64,000 bases of DNA, taken from assembly GCA_041660405.1 (NCBI GenBank), contig JBAZWL010000010.1, positions 1 through 64,000 on the forward strand, read 5' to 3'. A model generated the notes under the pieces. That model was given only the letters and a program-made list of their open reading frames with translations. It was not told the DNA's origin and made no database searches. The translations under genes and the position numbers were made by a program. The DNA is from Taibaiella sp041660405. Its GTDB lineage: Bacteria > Bacteroidota > Bacteroidia > Chitinophagales > Chitinophagaceae. Positions 1-8,558 of the stretch are shown in pieces (within the stretch, counting starts at the first letter, position 1; the number at the start of each line of letters is the position of its first letter).

Positions 1-418
1 TCCATATCAATACTACAATACCATTTTTCTTTGATATCCTGGAAAATTCATTCCGGGTTTGCTCTGGCTGAAACCAATGAAATGCCTGTCCGGCTACAAT
101 TGCATCTATACTGTTATCCTTTAGCGTTGTAGCTTCAGCAGTACCATTTACTTCATGATATAAAGCATAATGGCCTAAGAGTTCGGTTGCCTTATCCCTC
201 ATTGCTTTATTGGGCTCAACTGCAAAAACAGTATATCCTTCAGCAAGAAACATTTCGGTAGAGATGCCTGTACCAGAGCCAATATCCGCTATTATTTTTT
301 TAGGGGAAAGCTCGAAATCAGCAGATAAATATTGCAAAATATCTTTTGGATAATGAGGACGATATTTTACATAATCTTCAACTCTGTTACTGAATCTTTT
401 TGTGTTATCTGTTGGCAT
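1..418 (-). CDS. class I SAM-dependent methyltransferase, 3' end outside the window
   Basis: The start codon lies at 418 and the gene runs off the left edge, so only about 139 N-terminal residues are visible. Motif I for S-adenosylmethionine binding is present as DIGSGTG (residues 45-51), followed by an acidic residue in EPN (68-70) and the motif AGQAFHWF (109-116), which is typical of small-molecule methyltransferases of the Methyltransf_11 type. The opening RFSNRVEDYVKYRPHYP also fits this family. The substrate cannot be read from the sequence. It is transcribed away from the nuclease gene at 609, with about 190 bases between the two starts. The family call is firm; any pathway role is unknown. 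Confidence 0.85.
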   Translation of the reverse strand, partial: MPTDNTKRFSNRVEDYVKYRPHYPKDILQYLSADFELSPKKIIADIGSGTGISTEMFLAEGYTVFAVEPNKAMRDKATELLGHYALYHEVNGTAEATTLKDNSIDAIVAGQAFHWFQPEQTRNEFSRISKKNGIVVLIW

Positions 419-568
419 AAATGTGTTTATGATTTGCTGATGCACCAAAATTAAGCGAGAATACTTGTTTTAAGTAAGGGGGATGTCCCATTGTGTTGTT
501 AAAAGGAATTCATTTTCAAGACATAAAAGGTTTCTATAATTCTGGTTACAGCTTAGGCTGATTATATT

Positions 569-576
569 TACTTTTG
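569..576 (+). promoter_or_regulatory. Bacteroidota-type -7 element (TAnnTTTG)
   Basis: TACTTTTG matches the Bacteroidota -7 consensus TAnnTTTG and lies 33 bases before the ATG of the nuclease gene at 609. No clear -33 TTTG partner was seen. The rest of 419-608 shows no gene. Confidence 0.55.
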
Positions 577-608
577 TAAGGATAAACAGCAGCAGAGCAA
601 AGAGGATT

Positions 609-2027
609 ATGGAATACGCAATAGTGGATATTGAAACTACGGGTGGATATGCGGCAGGCAGCGGCATTACGGAAATAGCTATACTGATACATGATGGAAC
701 ATCTGTGATTGAACGGTACGAAACGCTGATTAATCCTCAACGTCCAATTCCGCTATCCATCCAAATGCTGACTGGGATAGATGATGATATGGTTTCCGAA
801 AGTCCTGCATTTCAGGATGTGGCAGAAGATATTTACAGGCTTTTATCCGGTAGGATTTTTGTGGCGCATAGCGTCAATTTTGATTATTCTTTTCTCAAAC
901 ATTTCCTTGAAATTTCCGGATATGAATTTTCGGCTAATAAGCTGTGTACCGTAAGACTTAGCCGCAAGATTAAACCAGGACTTCCTTCGTATAGCTTAGG
1001 CAAATTGTGTGATGCTTTACGTATTCCATTAAGTAACCGACACCGTGCTGGTGGCGATGCAGATGCTACAGCCGAATTGTTTACACGGCTTCTGGCCTGG
1101 GATACAGAAGGCCATGTAGCAGCTATGCTGAAGATTAAATCAAAAGAACAGGCATTGCCACCTAATCTTCCCCGAGAAGATTTTGATAATTTACCCGAAT
1201 GTCCTGGCGTATATTATTTCAGCGATCATACCGGCAAAGTTATCTATGTAGGTAAAGCTAAGAATATCCGGAAAAGAGTTTCCTCGCATTTTACAGGTCA
1301 TAACCCCAATCCGCAAAGGCAACATTTTCTACGAAATATTCATGCAATACGATATGAACGTTGCGGAACGGAATTGATAGCTTTGTTGCTTGAAGCCATT
1401 GAAATAAAACGCTTATGGCCGGAATACAATCGTGCCATGAAACGCTTCGAGCCTAAGTTTGGATTATATGCTTATGAGGACCTTAATGGTTATCGCCGCC
1501 TTGTGGTTGGCAAACACAATAAGAGCCAGTCTGCCATTCACGTTTTTAACAGCCAGATAGATGCCCGTAACCTGTTGCATAAACTAGTAAGGGATTTTGG
1601 ACTGTGTACAGAACTAAGCATGCTGGGACCATGTTCTGCGGAATGTTTCGCAGCCCGAATTGTGGAAGAAAATACAGGCACCTGTTCAGAAAAAAGAACT
1701 GCTGATGAATACAATATACTGGTGCAGCAAGCGCTTGACCATTTACATCACAACCTTCCAAGTTTTGCTATAATGGATAAGGGTAGGAGTGAGGAAGAAA
1801 GAAGTTGTATATGGGTAGAGAAAGGCCGCTTTTATGGTATGGGATACATCAATCAATACGCTGATATTGCGCACGAAGACGATATTAAATCGCTACTGCA
1901 ACCTTATGAGGGTAATGATTATATGCTACATCTCATTCATAATTATGCTACACAGTATCCTTTCAAAGTATTGAAGCCTACAGCAGCACATGCAAAAGAG
2001 GAGCAGGAACATTTCTACATGGATTGA
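609..2027 (+). CDS. DnaQ-like 3'-5' exonuclease fused to a GIY-YIG endonuclease
   Basis: This 472-residue protein joins two nuclease modules. Residues 1-165 form a DEDDh exonuclease like the epsilon subunit of DNA polymerase III: D7 and E9 in VDIETTGG, D92 in NFDYSF, H145 and D150 in HRAGGDAD. Residues 196-285 form a GIY-YIG (UvrC/Cho-type) nuclease with GVYY (200-203), YVGKAKN (213-219), R221 and a candidate catalytic glutamate near 262. The C-terminal 180 residues are not assigned. This fusion is known in Bacteroidota and other phyla and is usually linked to DNA repair rather than replication. A -7 element lies just upstream. The domain calls are secure; the repair role is inferred from the families. 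Confidence 0.9.
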   Translation: MEYAIVDIETTGGYAAGSGITEIAILIHDGTSVIERYETLINPQRPIPLSIQMLTGIDDDMVSESPAFQDVAEDIYRLLSGRIFVAHSVNFDYSFLKHFLEISGYEFSANKLCTVRLSRKIKPGLPSYSLGKLCDALRIPLSNRHRAGGDADATAELFTRLLAWDTEGHVAAMLKIKSKEQALPPNLPREDFDNLPECPGVYYFSDHTGKVIYVGKAKNIRKRVSSHFTGHNPNPQRQHFLRNIHAIRYERCGTELIALLLEAIEIKRLWPEYNRAMKRFEPKFGLYAYEDLNGYRRLVVGKHNKSQSAIHVFNSQIDARNLLHKLVRDFGLCTELSMLGPCSAECFAARIVEENTGTCSEKRTADEYNILVQQALDHLHHNLPSFAIMDKGRSEEERSCIWVEKGRFYGMGYINQYADIAHEDDIKSLLQPYEGNDYMLHLIHNYATQYPFKVLKPTAAHAKEEQEHFYMD

Positions 2028-2037
2028 CCTGTTCTAT

Positions 2038-2388
2038 TTATTTACCTTGCTCCAATACAGGTCTCGGATCAAAAACTACTTTTAGTGATTTGATCTTTCC
2101 TTGTTCAACCTGGTACCAGCCACAGCTAAATATAGTCAGCCCGGACATATCCAGATCATACAACACACAGACATCATTTTCGGCTTCAAACGCCTTGATG
2201 ATCTTATATTTCAGCTTCATGTTTTTCATATCTTTAAAGTAAGCATCGGCACCATCGCGTGATCCTAATACTCCTTTAAAAGTCATATCGTCATGAGCCA
2301 GATTTCTGGCTTCATCAAACTGTTCTTCATTAATAAGCTTAATGAAATTGAGTACCAGCTCTTTTGGATTAGAAATCATATGTTCCAT
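2038..2388 (-). CDS. SnoaL/NTF2-like small protein
   Basis: A 116-residue protein with the length and pattern of a nuclear transport factor 2-like fold: an amphipathic N-terminal helix (NPKELVLNFIKLINEEQFDEA), a short region with F-K-G-V-L-G, and C-terminal strands with GWYQVEQGKI and LKVVFDPRPV. Such proteins are small binding or isomerase domains with varied ligands, and no catalytic residues can be assigned here. It converges with the nuclease gene, whose stop is 10 bases away. Start at 2388; an ATG three codons later (2379) is equally possible. Confidence 0.7.
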   Translation of the reverse strand: MEHMISNPKELVLNFIKLINEEQFDEARNLAHDDMTFKGVLGSRDGADAYFKDMKNMKLKYKIIKAFEAENDVCVLYDLDMSGLTIFSCGWYQVEQGKIKSLKVVFDPRPVLEQGK

Positions 2389-2551
2389 TAGTTTAGTTTG
2401 AAAAGGTATTAACAGGTATTACAAAATAAGGTTTACTATAAAACCAAATGCACAGTAAAAATATGAAATGCTGTAAAATGGATGCTAAATTTCTGATAAG
2501 CAATTAATTATAGTTTAATATATGGTTCGTTAAAAAATAGCTTAATAGTCG

Positions 2552-2637
2552 TACCTTTGCAAACTTTTAAGCAAGACTAAAAATTATATAAGGGAAAGGT
2601 TGGAGCTGTAACCGGCAAACAAAATCAGTTTCCTTAT
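2552..2637 (+). promoter_or_regulatory. promoter and structured 5' leader of the J-domain/KTSC gene
   Basis: The -7 element TACCTTTG occupies 2552-2559. The roughly 90-base leader contains nested inverted repeats: ATAAGGGAAA (2588-2597) against TTTCCTTAT (2629-2637), and inside them GGTT (2598-2601) against AACC (2610-2613). The leader could fold just before the ATG at 2652. It matches no riboswitch class that I recognise. Confidence 0.45.
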
Positions 2638-2651
2638 GCGTAAAACAAATT

Positions 2652-3098
2652 ATGAAAAGGATAACTGAATACAGGAAATTATTGAATGTTTCCAAAGAAA
2701 GCAACCTGAAAGACCTGAAGACGGTATACAGAACGCAGATGAAAGAATGGCATCCCGATAAATTCCAGGAAAACGAGGAAGAGCTTGCATCGGCTGAAGA
2801 AAAAAGCAAAAAGCTTATCGAAGCTTATCATTTCCTGGTAAGTATAGCGCCAGAAACCATTGAGCAATCTTTACCGGAATACACAGAAACTATTGCTTCT
2901 GCAGCTATGGTCACTTTCTCTTACGAGAAACAAATATTACAACTGAATTTTCCAAACGGAAGCAGTTATGAATATTTTGGTGTGCCACGCACTTTATATA
3001 TTAAACTTTGTAATTCAGATGTACCGGGCAGATTTTGCCGTCGTCATATCTGCCATGAGTTTGTATACCGCAAAGCAGCTAAGGCAGTCGAAGCATAA
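2652..3098 (+). CDS. J-domain-like/KTSC domain protein
   Basis: A 148-residue protein. Residues 3-65 resemble a DnaJ J-domain, with a helix, an HPD motif in WHPDKF (34-36) and a following Lys/Glu-rich helix. Residues 82-142 resemble the KTSC domain, a small fold of about 60 residues found with nucleases and stress proteins (YEYFGVPRTLYIKL and FCRRHICHEF). The HPD motif suggests it could stimulate an Hsp70 partner, but no DnaK is nearby. A strong hairpin terminator follows, so the gene is probably transcribed alone from the promoter at 2552. Confidence 0.75.
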   Translation: MKRITEYRKLLNVSKESNLKDLKTVYRTQMKEWHPDKFQENEEELASAEEKSKKLIEAYHFLVSIAPETIEQSLPEYTETIASAAMVTFSYEKQILQLNFPNGSSYEYFGVPRTLYIKLCNSDVPGRFCRRHICHEFVYRKAAKAVEA

Positions 3099-3115
3099 GG
3101 ATAAACAAAATTTTA

Positions 3116-3150
3116 AAAATAGGGGCTGAAATTTTCAGCCCCTATTTTTT
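3116..3150 (+). terminator. intrinsic terminator after the KTSC gene
   Basis: A 16-base arm (3116-3131, core TAGGGGCTGAA) pairs with 3135-3150 across a 3-base loop and ends in a T run. It separates the KTSC gene from the DUF4268 gene. Confidence 0.85.
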
Positions 3151-3189
3151 GCTAAAAATGAAGCGGTTATTTATTCGCAAATAAGCCAT

Positions 3190-3197
3190 TACTTTTG
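3190..3197 (+). promoter_or_regulatory. -7 element deciding the TTG start of the DUF4268 gene
   Basis: TACTTTTG fits TAnnTTTG. Transcription should begin about 5-8 bases after it, only a few bases before the TTG at 3216, which supports the short leader and the unusual start codon. Confidence 0.55.
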
Positions 3198-3215
3198 ACC
3201 CAAAATTGAAAAGCA

Positions 3216-3680
3216 TTGTACACTAAAGAGCAAGCTTCACAGATCAAACAAGCTTTCTGGAAAGCTTTTGGACAATATATGGCGTTGCATCTATCTGCTG
3301 ATGGTTTGAAGATCAACTGGATTAATTATAAGACGGGTATCAAACATTTATCTTTTAAAATGCTAGCCGATCAGCAGAAGGCCTGTATTATGATAGAAAT
3401 GTCGCAACCGGACACGGGTATGCAGGAATTGATGTTTGAACAATTTGCAGCATTGAAGAAAATATTGAACGAACACCTACTAGAGGACTGGAATTGGGAG
3501 TTGCATACCATAGATGAATATGGCAAGCCCGTAAGCAGAATAAGTAAGTGTATCGAACAGGTTAATATTCTAAATCAAAACGACTGGCCACAATTAATTA
3601 CTTTTTTCAAGCCCAGAATGATTGCGTTGGACACATTCTGGAATACAGCCCAATACGGTTTTGAAATATTTAAGAATTAG
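3216..3680 (+). CDS. DUF4268 domain protein
   Basis: A 154-residue protein matching the DUF4268 family (start YTKEQASQIKQAFWKAFGQYM, later LNEHLLEDWNWE and W-P-Q-L-I-T-F-F-K-P-R). This domain occurs alone or at the C-terminus of proteins related to restriction or nuclease functions; its own activity is unknown. The predicted start is TTG at 3216. No ATG lies in frame upstream, the next ATG (3279) would remove conserved residues, and the -7 element at 3190 fits a start here. It converges with the antiporter gene, with a gap of 15 bases. Confidence 0.75.
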   Translation: MYTKEQASQIKQAFWKAFGQYMALHLSADGLKINWINYKTGIKHLSFKMLADQQKACIMIEMSQPDTGMQELMFEQFAALKKILNEHLLEDWNWELHTIDEYGKPVSRISKCIEQVNILNQNDWPQLITFFKPRMIALDTFWNTAQYGFEIFKN

Positions 3681-3695
3681 CCTGGTACAAAACAA

Positions 3696-5285
3696 TTATA
3701 ACGCCTCCTGGTATCTTACCCTTATCTTTTCTTCTTCCAGATCCAACAGCTGCTGATGCCTCCTGATAATATCCCCGTCCATTTCTGCTCTTTTATTCAT
3801 CTCTATCAGCCATAGTCGTTGTTGTTCCAAAAGATGAAGGTATGCTTTGCTGAAATCTGCCTGCATTAATCCCACTTCAGGATCAGCGATAGATTGTTCG
3901 CGTTCAAGCTTGACTCGTAATTGCAATAAAGCATCGTTATTCTTCATGACGCTGTCATAATGTTTGTCCAGGAAGGCGACGCTTTGTGCTGCAAGTTCTT
4001 TTTTCATCAGCATATCCTGTTCCTCCAGGGGAGCATAATGATCAGGATCTTCCAGGTTAAGCCATTTAATAAGTAAGGGTAAGGTAAGACCTTGCACCAC
4101 CAGCGTGAGTAAGATAACTGTAAAAGTGATAAACAGAATGAGATTGCGTTGCGGAAAAGGTACACCTTCGCTTGCGTACAAGGGAATAGATAAGGCAGCA
4201 GCAAGAGATACCACGCCACGCATGCCTGACCAACCGATAATGAGCGGACTTTTCCAGCCTGGTCTGCTATCGGCAGTGGTAATATATCTGCTGATGAATA
4301 CTGTAAAAACAGAAGCGCCCAGGGTGCAGAGAATCCTGGAAATCATTAATACTACCGTGATCAATACACCATAACCAATTGCAGCACCCAGGCTTACATT
4401 GCCCAATTGGGAAACAATAACCGGAAGCTCCAGGCCAATAAGCATAAATACCAGGCCATTGAGTACAAAGCCAAGCGAAGACCATACGCTAATTCCATGC
4501 ATACGGCTCCTATGCGTGAGGAACAGATGGCTTCTGGCAGAAAGATAGAGCCCGCCGCTCACCACTGCCAGCACGCCGGAAACATGAAATTTCTCTGCAA
4601 CAATATACATGACATAAGGAGCTGTAATAGTAAGCACCACGTCTATATTTGTATTCGTAGGCAACCATTTATGTACAACGTAATAGAGCAAGCCTATTAA
4701 AATCCCTATGGCGATACCACCTATAATAACTAAAACAAAACTCCCGGCTGCCTGGTGAAATACAAACTGGCCGGTACCGACAGCAATAAGTGCAAAGCGG
4801 AAAACAATAAGACTCGAAGCATCATTCATCAGGCTTTCTCCCTCCAGAATGGCCCTGACACGCTTGGGGGCTTTCACATTCTTTAATATTGATGTAGCAG
4901 AAACAGCATCGGGCGGAGACACTATGCCACCCAGTAAAAAGCCCAATGCTATTGTAAAGCCAGGAATGATGGCATTGGATACAAGCGCTATCAATAAGGA
5001 GGTAATGAGCACAATAAGGAACGCGAAGCTTGTAATGACCCTGCGCCACCGCCAGAATTCCTTCCAGGAGGTGTACCATGCTGCCTCGTATAACAGCGGT
5101 GGTAAAAAGATGATAAAGATAAGTTCAGGATTAATATTGGCCTGCGGTAATCCTGGAATCAAACTTAATAGCAGACCGCCTAACACCAATACAATGGGGT
5201 AGGCGATCTTCATTTTTTGAGCCAGCATGACCAATAGTAAAATAACAATAACCAGGCCAATGCAGAACATAAACTTATCTGTCAT
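3696..5285 (-). CDS. CPA1-family Na+/H+ antiporter
   Basis: A 529-residue inner-membrane protein with about 12 predicted membrane segments in the first 410 residues and a charged cytoplasmic tail of about 110 residues rich in Glu, Lys and Gln (likely helical). The family signature is the run GESLMNDASSLIVF, whose Asn-Asp pair is the ion-binding site of electroneutral CPA1 exchangers, preceded by GGIVSPPDAVSAT. It should exchange Na+ (or K+) for H+ to control pH and salt. I start at the ATG at 5285 (MTDKFMF); an in-frame ATG at 5336 would add 17 polar residues before the first membrane segment. Confidence 0.88.
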   Translation of the reverse strand: MTDKFMFCIGLVIVILLLVMLAQKMKIAYPIVLVLGGLLLSLIPGLPQANINPELIFIIFLPPLLYEAAWYTSWKEFWRWRRVITSFAFLIVLITSLLIALVSNAIIPGFTIALGFLLGGIVSPPDAVSATSILKNVKAPKRVRAILEGESLMNDASSLIVFRFALIAVGTGQFVFHQAAGSFVLVIIGGIAIGILIGLLYYVVHKWLPTNTNIDVVLTITAPYVMYIVAEKFHVSGVLAVVSGGLYLSARSHLFLTHRSRMHGISVWSSLGFVLNGLVFMLIGLELPVIVSQLGNVSLGAAIGYGVLITVVLMISRILCTLGASVFTVFISRYITTADSRPGWKSPLIIGWSGMRGVVSLAAALSIPLYASEGVPFPQRNLILFITFTVILLTLVVQGLTLPLLIKWLNLEDPDHYAPLEEQDMLMKKELAAQSVAFLDKHYDSVMKNNDALLQLRVKLEREQSIADPEVGLMQADFSKAYLHLLEQQRLWLIEMNKRAEMDGDIIRRHQQLLDLEEEKIRVRYQEAL

Positions 5286-5364
5286 GCTAAAAATTTTTCT
5301 GAAATTATAACATTCAGGAAGTATTTGCAAGAGCAACTTTTACTTGCATGAAATCATAATTTTA

Positions 5365-5727
5365 TCAGGACGGCAAGGTAATGAACAAAGAACTACGTAT
5401 TGCTTCCGTAAGGTTCCGGCTTCGATGGCCTTTGCCTGTGGTATCTTCTACCAGTAATACATCGCCGGGTACAAATCTTCTTATGTCGCCTAAAGATGTT
5501 TCGATCTCAATTTCACCGTCCATAAGTGCAATGTATTGCCGTGCAGGTGCATTATGAAAATCATAATCGTACCGTTCTATAACCTTGCGGAACAAAATAG
5601 TGCCTACAGGTTGCGGTGCCGATAAGAAACCGATAGGCCCTGCGTCTTCCAAAGGAATATTGATATCCTCAAAATGGCTGTCGCCATGTATATCAGCATA
5701 AATTCGGGTTACTTTATAAGCTTCCAT
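5365..5727 (-). CDS. cupin-fold small protein
   Basis: A 120-residue single-domain cupin with the two sequence blocks ARQYIALMDGEIEIE and FVPGDVLLVEDTTGKGH. It retains the final His of the second motif but lacks the usual HxH pair, so metal binding is doubtful. It starts at the ATG at 5727, two bases after the stop of the carboxylesterase gene; the TTG six bases upstream is a poorer start. The spacing implies co-transcription with the carboxylesterase and dioxygenase, perhaps binding or modifying a product of that pathway. Confidence 0.75.
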   Translation of the reverse strand: MEAYKVTRIYADIHGDSHFEDINIPLEDAGPIGFLSAPQPVGTILFRKVIERYDYDFHNAPARQYIALMDGEIEIETSLGDIRRFVPGDVLLVEDTTGKGHRSRNLTEAIRSSLFITLPS

Positions 5728-5729
5728 GA

Positions 5730-6353
5730 TCAAAAATTTTTAGCGTACCAATCTACAGATAATTTCAGGTCTTCCGGTGTAAGATTATGACCATAAGGTA
5801 AATTATGATGGTTTACCTTAAAGCCTGCATCTTCCATCCGCTTTACATAATTCAGTGTATCTTCAGGATTGATGGTAGGGTCCTGCAAGCCATTGCTCAT
5901 GAATACGGGAGTATGTTCTGTATCATTAGCTTCAGGGAAATTTTTAAAAGGCTGCATAGGCCGGTATAATATAGCACCACTCAATAACCCCGGATGAAGT
6001 AACAGTAGACTACTGGCTATATTAGCTCCATTGGAATAACCAAGGGCAATGATCTTTTTTATATCAAAGCCTTCTTTTTTAGCTAACTGTTTGATGAATG
6101 CAGCTATTTCATGTGTACGAAATTCCAGATCCTTTTCATCAAAAATACCCATACCCAAACGTTTAAAAAACCTGGGCATACCATGCTCTGATACATTCCC
6201 TCTAAGGCTCAAAACATTGAGATCAGTACCAAAATGTTTGGCAACAGGTAAGAGGTCATGCTCATCGCCACCGGTACCATGCAGTAAGAGTAAAGTATAC
6301 GCTCCGGGCTTTTCCGAAGGCTGATAAATATATTTAAGCGGTTGAAAATCCAT
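5730..6353 (-). CDS. alpha/beta hydrolase, phospholipase/carboxylesterase type (MhqD-like)
   Basis: A 207-residue serine hydrolase of the small carboxylesterase family. The oxyanion-hole region is LLLHGTGGDEHD (21-32), the nucleophile is Ser107 in GYSNG, and Asp158 (NGLQDPT) and His189 (YGHNL) complete the triad. In Bacillus, MhqD of this family sits beside the ring-cleaving dioxygenase MhqO in hydroquinone and catechol resistance. The same pairing occurs here, with the dioxygenase gene ending 24 bases upstream of this start. Enzyme class is firm; the quinone-detoxification role is inferred from context. Confidence 0.85.
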   Translation of the reverse strand: MDFQPLKYIYQPSEKPGAYTLLLLHGTGGDEHDLLPVAKHFGTDLNVLSLRGNVSEHGMPRFFKRLGMGIFDEKDLEFRTHEIAAFIKQLAKKEGFDIKKIIALGYSNGANIASSLLLLHPGLLSGAILYRPMQPFKNFPEANDTEHTPVFMSNGLQDPTINPEDTLNYVKRMEDAGFKVNHHNLPYGHNLTPEDLKLSVDWYAKNF

Positions 6354-6376
6354 AATCTTATTTTTTATTGAAACAA

Positions 6377-7312
6377 TTAAAGCGTTACCAGGTGTTTTTC
6401 AATGGTGCTACGCTGTGGTTCATATTGAGCTGGCAGTTTCAGATGCGTACCTAATTCTTCCAAAGGTTCATCAACAGTGAATCCTGGATTATCCGTAGCG
6501 ATCTCGAACAATACACCGCCTGGTTCGCGGAAATACAGCGAGTGGAAATAATTACGATCTATCTGGGGTGTGATAGTCAATCCCAACTCGGTTATTTTCT
6601 TATGGAATTCCATTTGAACTTCGTCATTCTTAACCCTGAAAGCAATATGATGTATGGTGCCGCCAGCACCTATTCCATGTGGTTCAGTTGGTAACTCAAC
6701 CAGGTCAATAACGTTAGCTGTTCCAATAGCATCGGTAGCATAACGATAACGGTTAGATTCCTGTGCAATGAGCTTGTAGCCAAATACATCGGTAAGGATC
6801 AGCGCTGTTGCTTTGATGCTATTAAGGGTCAATGTTGTATTGAAGAAGCCTTTAGTAGCAATGTTTGCTTTGATCTCTTCTGTTTCAAAAGGCTTACGAT
6901 CGTCTGTTGATGGTGTTTCAATCAACTCTAGCTTAAGGCCATCCGGATCCAGGAAGGTCAGGTATTTTTGTCCGAATTTTACGGCCGGTTTATTATAGAT
7001 CACATTGTTTTTCTCAAAACGATCCATCCAGAAATCAAGACTTCCCTCAGGAACTGAATAACCAATTTCTGTGGCCATTCCAGCGCCACGGTTGCCTTTC
7101 CTTACTTTATCTCCCCAGGGGAAAAAGGTCAGGATCGTTCCGGGTGTTCCCTGTTCGTCGCCAAAATAAAAGTGATATGTATGCGGATCATCAAAATTAA
7201 CGGTCCTTTTCACGAATCTTAAACCAAGTATTTTGGTATAAAAATCAAAATTGCGCTTAGCATCTCCGGCTATAGCTGTAATGTGGTGGATACCTAAAAT
7301 TGTATTGTCCAT
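6377..7312 (-). CDS. ring-cleaving dioxygenase, VOC superfamily (MhqO-like)
   Basis: A 311-residue protein with two vicinal-oxygen-chelate modules. The N-terminal module begins GIHHITAIAGDAKRN, and the second carries GTIHHIAFRV and a downstream FEIATD; the His, His and Glu in these segments match the Fe(II) ligands of extradiol-type enzymes. MhqO/MhqE relatives cleave hydroquinones. I start at the ATG at 7312 rather than the TTG six bases upstream. It is the first gene of a leftward set with the carboxylesterase and cupin, about 100 bases downstream of the Crp/Fnr regulator. Confidence 0.85.
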   Translation of the reverse strand: MDNTILGIHHITAIAGDAKRNFDFYTKILGLRFVKRTVNFDDPHTYHFYFGDEQGTPGTILTFFPWGDKVRKGNRGAGMATEIGYSVPEGSLDFWMDRFEKNNVIYNKPAVKFGQKYLTFLDPDGLKLELIETPSTDDRKPFETEEIKANIATKGFFNTTLTLNSIKATALILTDVFGYKLIAQESNRYRYATDAIGTANVIDLVELPTEPHGIGAGGTIHHIAFRVKNDEVQMEFHKKITELGLTITPQIDRNYFHSLYFREPGGVLFEIATDNPGFTVDEPLEELGTHLKLPAQYEPQRSTIEKHLVTL

Positions 7313-7415
7313 GATCAAATTGTTTTATGATGTAAAATTCGGACAACTTCAACTGCTAAACATTGAACCAGGACAAGAAATAAGAAGAAATACGTTTTCT
7401 TTAGAATTCGATAAA

Positions 7416-7994
7416 TTACTTTTTAGCAAGACGTGTTCGAACCTTACTTAGAAATTCGGGAGAGAACCCCAGGTAAGAAGCAATATAATGTTGTGCTATG
7501 CGCTGTGGTATAGTGGGGTAGCGTTCCAGAAAATCCAGGTATTTCTCTGTAGCAGTAGTTGCAATGGTTTTAAATAATCTTTCCTGAAGACTGGATAAGT
7601 TGCGCTGTACCATGAGGCGGAATATCCTTTCAAATTTAGGTATTTCGCTAAGCAGTTTTTCCTTGGCTTCCCACGATAACATCAGTACTTCACAATGCTC
7701 CAGCGTTTCTATAAACATGTGGCTATGTTTACGTTCATGGAAACTGGCAATATCACTTACCCACCAACCTTCAATGGCAAACTGTAGCGTGACTTCATCC
7801 CCCTTTTCGTCCAGGTAATAATTGCGGATACAACCTTTATTGATATAATATTCAAAATTGCAGATCTCTCCTTCCTGTAACAAAAATGTTTTTCGGGGTA
7901 TCTCTTTATATTGTAAGAGTGAATTGAAAAACCGGATTTCCTCTTCGGAAAAAGGGCAATGTTTCTGAATATACGTATTGATAGAGGTAAACAT
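7416..7994 (-). CDS. Crp/Fnr family transcriptional regulator
   Basis: A 192-residue regulator. Residues 10-125 form a cyclic-nucleotide-binding-like beta-roll (FLLQEGEICNFEYYINKGCIRNYY), followed by a dimer helix and a C-terminal helix-turn-helix (IAQHYIASYLGFSPEFLSKVRTRLA). This short-HTH subtype is common in Bacteroidota and mostly lacks canonical cAMP-binding residues, so the ligand is unknown. It lies upstream of and in line with the dioxygenase set and may control it. Its own promoter must lie next to or inside the repeat array that begins near 8051. Confidence 0.85.
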   Translation of the reverse strand: MFTSINTYIQKHCPFSEEEIRFFNSLLQYKEIPRKTFLLQEGEICNFEYYINKGCIRNYYLDEKGDEVTLQFAIEGWWVSDIASFHERKHSHMFIETLEHCEVLMLSWEAKEKLLSEIPKFERIFRLMVQRNLSSLQERLFKTIATTATEKYLDFLERYPTIPQRIAQHYIASYLGFSPEFLSKVRTRLAKK

Positions 7995-8050
7995 GAATCA
8001 AAGATAAAAAACTACGCTCAATGACTGGTGTTTTGAAAGTAACCGGTAGT

Positions 8051-8558
8051 GCAAAATCGGGTACCTATTGGAACCTGCCATGTACTACGCGTACAGCATC
8101 AGGTATTATGCGTGCAAGCATCAGGTACTGTACGGACAGTATCATTTACACTGCGGACATCATCAGGTACCATATGTACGCCGTCATGTATGTTGCGGAT
8201 GGTGTCCTGTACGACCTGTACCCTCATCATGTACGCCATGGACGGGATCATGTAGCGCTTGTACTTCTTCTTGTACTATTCGGCCCGGATCTTGTGCGAC
8301 TTGTACCATCATCATGTGCGATGCGGACGGTATCGTGTACGATAGGTTATCTTATCTGGTGTCGTGTGTAACCTGCCATGTATTACGGGGAACCTGTCAT
8401 GTATGCCTTGGAATAGGTAATTTATGCCCCGTAACGGGTCGTGTGCGACAGGGGACAGGCCTTGTAGGGTGTGGAACGGGTCTTGTATGATGCGGACATG
8501 CTCTTGTGTAATAGGGAACCTGTCATGTAGGGCGTGGAACTGACCAGGTGTCAGGTGG
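8051..8558. repeat. degenerate 21-bp periodic array, about 24 units
   Basis: About 24 diverged units follow one another with no spacer. Aligning the central GTA/GTG gives positions 8061, 8082, 8103, 8125, 8146, 8167, 8188, 8209, 8231, 8252, 8273, 8294, 8316, 8337, about 8359, 8380, 8401, 8422, 8443, 8464, 8485, 8506, 8527 and 8548: steps of 21 or 22, mean 21.2. The approximate unit is AAC-N3-TCATGTA-N4-GCGG, and its centre TCRT-GT-AYGA is a dyad. Units are strongly diverged in sequence but not in spacing. Open frames cross it because 21 is seven codons, but the 22-base steps break the phase and the products look unlike proteins. A possible extra unit lies near 8039. The function is not known to me. 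Confidence 0.8.

Noticed and set aside
8021..8490. Three long overlapping open frames (68, 116 and 140 residues) across the first array
   Set aside because: A 21-base period equals seven codons, so stop-free frames appear by periodicity. The 22-base steps break phase between frames, and the products are rich in Cys, His and Tyr with no protein-like pattern.
8051..8558. CRISPR array at the first periodic repeat
   Set aside because: Units are contiguous with no unique spacers of 25-40 bases, and unit sequences vary far too much. No cas gene is nearby.
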